Source of the DNA: Rhodocyclaceae bacterium
GTDB taxonomy: Bacteria; Pseudomonadota; Gammaproteobacteria; Burkholderiales; Rhodocyclaceae
NCBI GenBank assembly: GCA_020445945.1
Contig: JAGRFQ010000062.1
Location: forward strand, 1-39,013
Length of the DNA stretch: 39,013 nucleotides
Reading direction: 5' to 3'
Shown here one piece after another: positions 34,898 through 39,013 of this stretch. Each line of letters opens with the position of its first letter. The first letter of the stretch is position 1. The notes under the pieces were generated by a model. The model made no database searches. It was given only the letters and a program-made list of their open reading frames with translations, and had not been told where the DNA came from. The translations under genes and the position numbers were made by a program.

Positions 34898-35824
34898 TCA
34901 GATATCGGCGAGCGCCTTGATGTGCGCGACCACCGAACGGGCCAGCGACGACAGCGAATAGCCGCCTTCGAGCAAGGAGACGATGCGCTTCTCGCAGCAC
35001 TCGTCGGCGATTGTGCGCAGCTGCTCGGTGACCCAGATGTAGTCGGCCTCGACCAGCCCCAGCGAGCCCATGTCGTCTTCGTAGTGCGCGTCGAAACCCG
35101 CCGAAATGACGATCAACTGCGGCTTGTGCTTGCGCAGCGCCGGCATCCAGATATCGGTCACCACCTGGCGAAACGCGTCACCGCGCGTTCCGGCCGGCAC
35201 CGGCACATTGACCATGTTCGGCGCCGGATTGTCCGTCCCGCTGTAGGGGTAGAACGGGTGCTGGAAAATGCTCGCCATCAGCACCCGCGGGTCGTCCTTG
35301 AAGATGTCTTCGGTGCCGTTGCCGTGGTGCACGTCGAAATCAACGATCGCGACCCGCTCAAGTCCGTGATGTGCCATCGCATGATGTGCCGCGACGGCCA
35401 CGTTGTTGAAAAAGCAAAAACCCATCGCCTGGGCACGTTCGGCGTGGTGGCCGGGTGGACGAATCGCGCAGAACGCGTTTTCCACGCCACCGGTCATGAC
35501 CAGATCGGTGGCCAGGATGCCGGCACCGGCCGAACGCAGCGCCGCCTTCATGGTGCCGGGGCCGATCGCCGTGTCCGGGTCGACGTGACGAATGCCGTGC
35601 TCGGGCACATTGGCCAGCAGATGCTCGACATGGGCCTTGGGGTGGGCGCGGGAGAGTTGCTCAACCGTCGCTTCGGGCGCATCGTGAAAAGCCAGGAACA
35701 TATCCAGCCCGGCGGCGATCAACCTGTCGTTGATCGCCGAAAGACGCTCGGCACATTCCGGATGATGGGCCCCCATGTCGTGAAGCCAGCAATCCTTATG
35801 CGTGATGAAAGCCGTGGCAGTCAT
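34898..35824 (-). CDS. class II histone-deacetylase-family hydrolase
   Basis: A 308-residue zinc hydrolase of the arginase/HDAC superfamily, acting on acetylated amines such as acetylpolyamines or acetyl-lysine. The motifs are HHPECAERL, RPPGHHAERAQAMGFCFFNN, DFDVHHGNGTEDIF with the zinc Asp/His, SAGFDAHYEDDMG and LLEGGYSLSSLA. All the family's catalytic His, Asp and zinc ligands appear present. ATG 35824 has AGGGGGG very close upstream; ATG 35872 is a longer option. It precedes dapA by 117 bp on the same strand and is divergent from moxR. Confidence 0.92.
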   Translation of the reverse strand: MTATAFITHKDCWLHDMGAHHPECAERLSAINDRLIAAGLDMFLAFHDAPEATVEQLSRAHPKAHVEHLLANVPEHGIRHVDPDTAIGPGTMKAALRSAGAGILATDLVMTGGVENAFCAIRPPGHHAERAQAMGFCFFNNVAVAAHHAMAHHGLERVAIVDFDVHHGNGTEDIFKDDPRVLMASIFQHPFYPYSGTDNPAPNMVNVPVPAGTRGDAFRQVVTDIWMPALRKHKPQLIVISAGFDAHYEDDMGSLGLVEADYIWVTEQLRTIADECCEKRIVSLLEGGYSLSSLARSVVAHIKALADI

Positions 35825-35933
35825 ATCCCCCCTTTTGATGTCCGATCGAATCCCGATGATCCGGGCGGTCAAGTTCGCCGCCCTTTATCCGTTCCATTAT
35901 CCTCTGATCACCTGATTTTCCCAACCGCTTCAT

Positions 35934-36847
<914 letters not shown>

Positions 36848-36848
<1 letters not shown>

Positions 36849-37822
36849 TGCGCGTCGCGGCCGCCCCGGCGCCGGGCTTCATCCGCCGCCAGCTCGATCG
36901 CCACCTCTTTCGCCTGCGTCCGGACGAAGCCCTGCCGATCACCCTGCGCCAGCGCCGCATCTACGTTCTCCCCACCGGCACCGGACTGGCCTTCGCCGGC
37001 ACGCTGGTGGTGCTGCTGCTGGCCTCGATCAACTACACGCTCAGCCTCGGCTTTGCGCTCACCTTCCTGCTCGCCGGCATCGGCATCGCCAGCATCTTCC
37101 ACGCCTTCCGCAATCTGCTGCATCTCGAGGTCCACGCCGGCGCCGCGCCGCCCGTGCACTGCGGGCAGAGCGCGCATGTCGAACTCGTGCTGCGCAGCGC
37201 CCGCCAAGGCGCGCGCCCCAGCCTCGACGTGCGCAGCGCCACAAGCCAGGTGCGCGTCAGCCTCCCCGACAGCGGCACGGTCTGCGCCCGGCTGGCGCTG
37301 CCAACCCACGCCCGCGGCTGGGCGCCACTGGGCCGCGTGACCATTGAAACCCGCTATCCGCTCGGCCTGATCCGCGCCTGGAGCGTACTCACCCCGGCCA
37401 CGCGCGTTCTCGTCTACCCGGCACTCGAAGCCCATGCGCCGGCCCCCTCCTCGGTCCACGGCGACGATGGCGACGACGGCCCGCACGACGGCGACGCGAC
37501 ATTCGCCGGACTGCGCGAACATCGCCGCTCCGACTCCCCCAAGCGGATCGCCTGGAAAGCCGTCGCACGTACCGGCACGCTGGTCTCGAAGGCCTTCACC
37601 GAAGGCGGCGGCGCAGCGCAGGTCTTCGACTGGAACGCCCTCCCCGCCACGCTCGACACCGAGGCCCGGCTCCAGCGCCTGGCGCGCTGGGTGGTCGACG
37701 CCGCGCAAAACGCGCAGCCCTACACGCTGATCCTGCCCGAGCGCACCCTCGGCCCCGACAACACCGCCGAACATCGTCAGGCCTGCCTGCGGGCACTGGC
37801 GCTGTTCCCGGCGGCCCCGTAA
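36848..37822 (+). CDS. DUF58 protein, MoxR partner
   Basis: A 324-residue membrane-anchored DUF58 protein. Two hydrophobic segments (about residues 42-60 and 63-82, TGLAFAGTLVVLLLASINYT) follow a basic N-terminus. A beta-rich domain comes next and then the DUF58 signature with YPLGLIRAW, FAGLREHRRSDSPKRIAWKAVARTG-type sequence near residue 220. A Gly/Asp/His-rich loop (HGDDGDDGPHDGD) precedes it. MoxR-DUF58-transglutaminase operons are widespread; the DUF58 partner is a presumed MoxR client or adaptor. ATG 36848 overlaps the moxR stop (TGATG). GC content is very high. Confidence 0.92.
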
Positions 37823-37826
37823 GCAC

Positions 37827-39013
37827 ATGGCCACCGCCGCCCCCGAGCTGGCCCCGCACGTTCAGCGCTGGATGCTCGCCACCGCGGCGCTGACCCTGCT
37901 GCCGCACATCCTGTATTTCCCGCTGTGGCTCGGCGCCGTCGCGGCAGGCGTGCTGCTCGGCTACGCCACACGCGTACATCGCAACGCACCGCCGCCGCAC
38001 CGCCTCGCCATGCTGCTGCTCGCAGGCACCGCCGCCGCCCTGATCCTGAGCCAGTTCGGTACCCTGTTCGGCAAAGCCGCCGGCATCGCCCTGCTGGCCC
38101 TGCTGCTGAGCCTCAAACTGCTCGAAAGCCGCAGCCCGCGCGATGCGCAGGTGTTCGTCCTGCTGTGCTTCTTTCTCCAGACCGGGCTGTTTCTCGACAC
38201 CCAGTCCGCCCTCACCGCGCTCGGCGCCCTCATCGGCGCGCTGTGCGCCACCGCCACGCTGGCCAGCCTGCAGGCGCACGGCAGCGCAACGCAGCAGCTA
38301 CGCCTCGCCGCCACGCTGCTCGCCCAGTCGGCGCCGTTCATGGTTGTACTGTTCGTATTGTTCCCGCGCATCCCCGGCCCCTTGTGGGGGCTCCCGAGCG
38401 ACGCCTTCAGCGCCACCAGCGGCCTGTCCGACACGATGGAACCGGGCGCCATCAGCCAGCTCAGCCAGTCGGCCGAGATCGCCTTCCGGGTGCGCTTCGA
38501 CGGCCCGCTACCGCCGCCCGCGCAACGCTACTGGCGCGGCCCGGTGCTGACCGATTTCGACGGCCGCCGGTGGACCCGCCCGCACCCCCCCACATGGCCC
38601 GCCCCGCGCTACCAGCCACACGGCCAGGCAGTGCCCTACCAGATGACGCTCGAAGCACACAACCGCCACTGGCTGCTGGCGCTGGACTACCCGGCAGCAG
38701 GCATCGCCAACGCGCAGTACTCCGCCAATCTCGAAGCGCTCAGCCGGCACCCGGTACATCAGCGCACGCGCTACACCGCGCTCGCCTACCCCGAGGCCCG
38801 CGTCGGCCTCGCGCACGAAACCACCGCCCGCCGCGCCGCACTGCGCCTGCCCGCCGGCAACAACCCGCGCACCCACGCACTGGCCGCGGCATTGCGCGCG
38901 CGCCACGCCGACCCCAGCGCAATCGTCGACGCCGCGCTGGCCTGGATGCGCAGCGCCGAGCTGAGCTACACCCTGCGCCCGCCGCGCCTCGGCGAGCACA
39001 GCGCAGACGGCTT
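37827..39013 (+). CDS. tgpA: TgpA-like membrane transglutaminase, 3' end outside window
   Basis: The first 395 codons of a DUF3488/TgpA protein (usual length about 650-700). It starts MATAAPELAPHVQRWML at ATG 37827, 4 bp after the DUF58 stop. Six or so hydrophobic helices occupy residues about 15-190 (ILYFPLWLGAVAAGVLLGY, LLALLLSLKLLESRSPRDAQ, APFMVVLFVLFPRIPGPLWG). The periplasmic DUF3488 part follows with SDTMEPGAISQLSQSAEIAFRV-like sequence and YWRGPVLTDFDGRRW. The window ends in LAWMRSAELSYTLRPPRLGE, just before the transglutaminase core, so the catalytic triad cannot be checked. In Pseudomonas TgpA is essential. Confidence 0.93.
   Translation, partial: MATAAPELAPHVQRWMLATAALTLLPHILYFPLWLGAVAAGVLLGYATRVHRNAPPPHRLAMLLLAGTAAALILSQFGTLFGKAAGIALLALLLSLKLLESRSPRDAQVFVLLCFFLQTGLFLDTQSALTALGALIGALCATATLASLQAHGSATQQLRLAATLLAQSAPFMVVLFVLFPRIPGPLWGLPSDAFSATSGLSDTMEPGAISQLSQSAEIAFRVRFDGPLPPPAQRYWRGPVLTDFDGRRWTRPHPPTWPAPRYQPHGQAVPYQMTLEAHNRHWLLALDYPAAGIANAQYSANLEALSRHPVHQRTRYTALAYPEARVGLAHETTARRAALRLPAGNNPRTHALAAALRARHADPSAIVDAALAWMRSAELSYTLRPPRLGEHSADG

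Overview
The window looks like chromosomal DNA of a GC-rich betaproteobacterium, most likely Rhodocyclales (Azoarcus/Aromatoleum/Thauera-like). This rests on class I PHA synthase with 246-residue acetoacetyl-CoA reductases and PhaR, BamC and BamD lipoproteins, RoxA, the MoxR-DUF58-TgpA set, and the tRNA-Ala(GGC)/tRNA-Glu pair. The genus is inference. No insertion sequence, prophage, integrase or CRISPR array was found.

Layout. 1-156: tRNA-Ala and the first half of tRNA-Glu with a near-consensus promoter (minus strand). 174-8147 (minus): phaC, phaB2, phaB1, phaR, rimO, an RssA-like patatin and a GlcD-type FAD oxidoreductase. Terminators follow both phaB genes, so the PHA genes form several transcription units. 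8215-13034: a small membrane protein, pgeF, rluD, bamD, an unknown protein coupled to bamD, and manC. 13157-13470: tRNA-Arg and tRNA-Ser with promoter and terminator. 13471-15650: an AT-rich regulatory stretch, a small HTH protein, a radical SAM enzyme and queD.

15752-27469 is the most unusual part. It holds two sets of the poorly characterised circularly permuted ATP-grasp / alpha-E / transglutaminase-like system. Set 1 has separate ATP-grasp and alpha-E genes plus a transglutaminase-DUF2126 fusion of 1128 residues. It is preceded by a good -24/-12 (sigma-54 type) promoter match. Set 2 has ATP-grasp and alpha-E fused in one 837-residue protein, followed by a stand-alone transglutaminase-like protein. 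Directly downstream is a 703-residue protein with an ABC-ATPase-like N-terminus, in which all the nucleotide-handling motifs are altered, joined to an NrtA/CmpA-like ligand-binding domain. I infer a nitrogen-responsive amide-ligating and peptide-cleaving system whose substrate is unknown.

27592-35824: a histidine-phosphatase-like secreted protein lacking the second catalytic histidine, tRNA-Ser(TGA), rlmD, roxA with a coupled unknown gene, an alanine-rich lipoprotein, and a minus-strand block of an HDAC-like enzyme, dapA, bamC and a metallo-beta-lactamase-fold hydrolase. 35934-39013: moxR, DUF58 and tgpA, the last cut by the window end.

Most of the other open frames are shadows created by high third-position GC.
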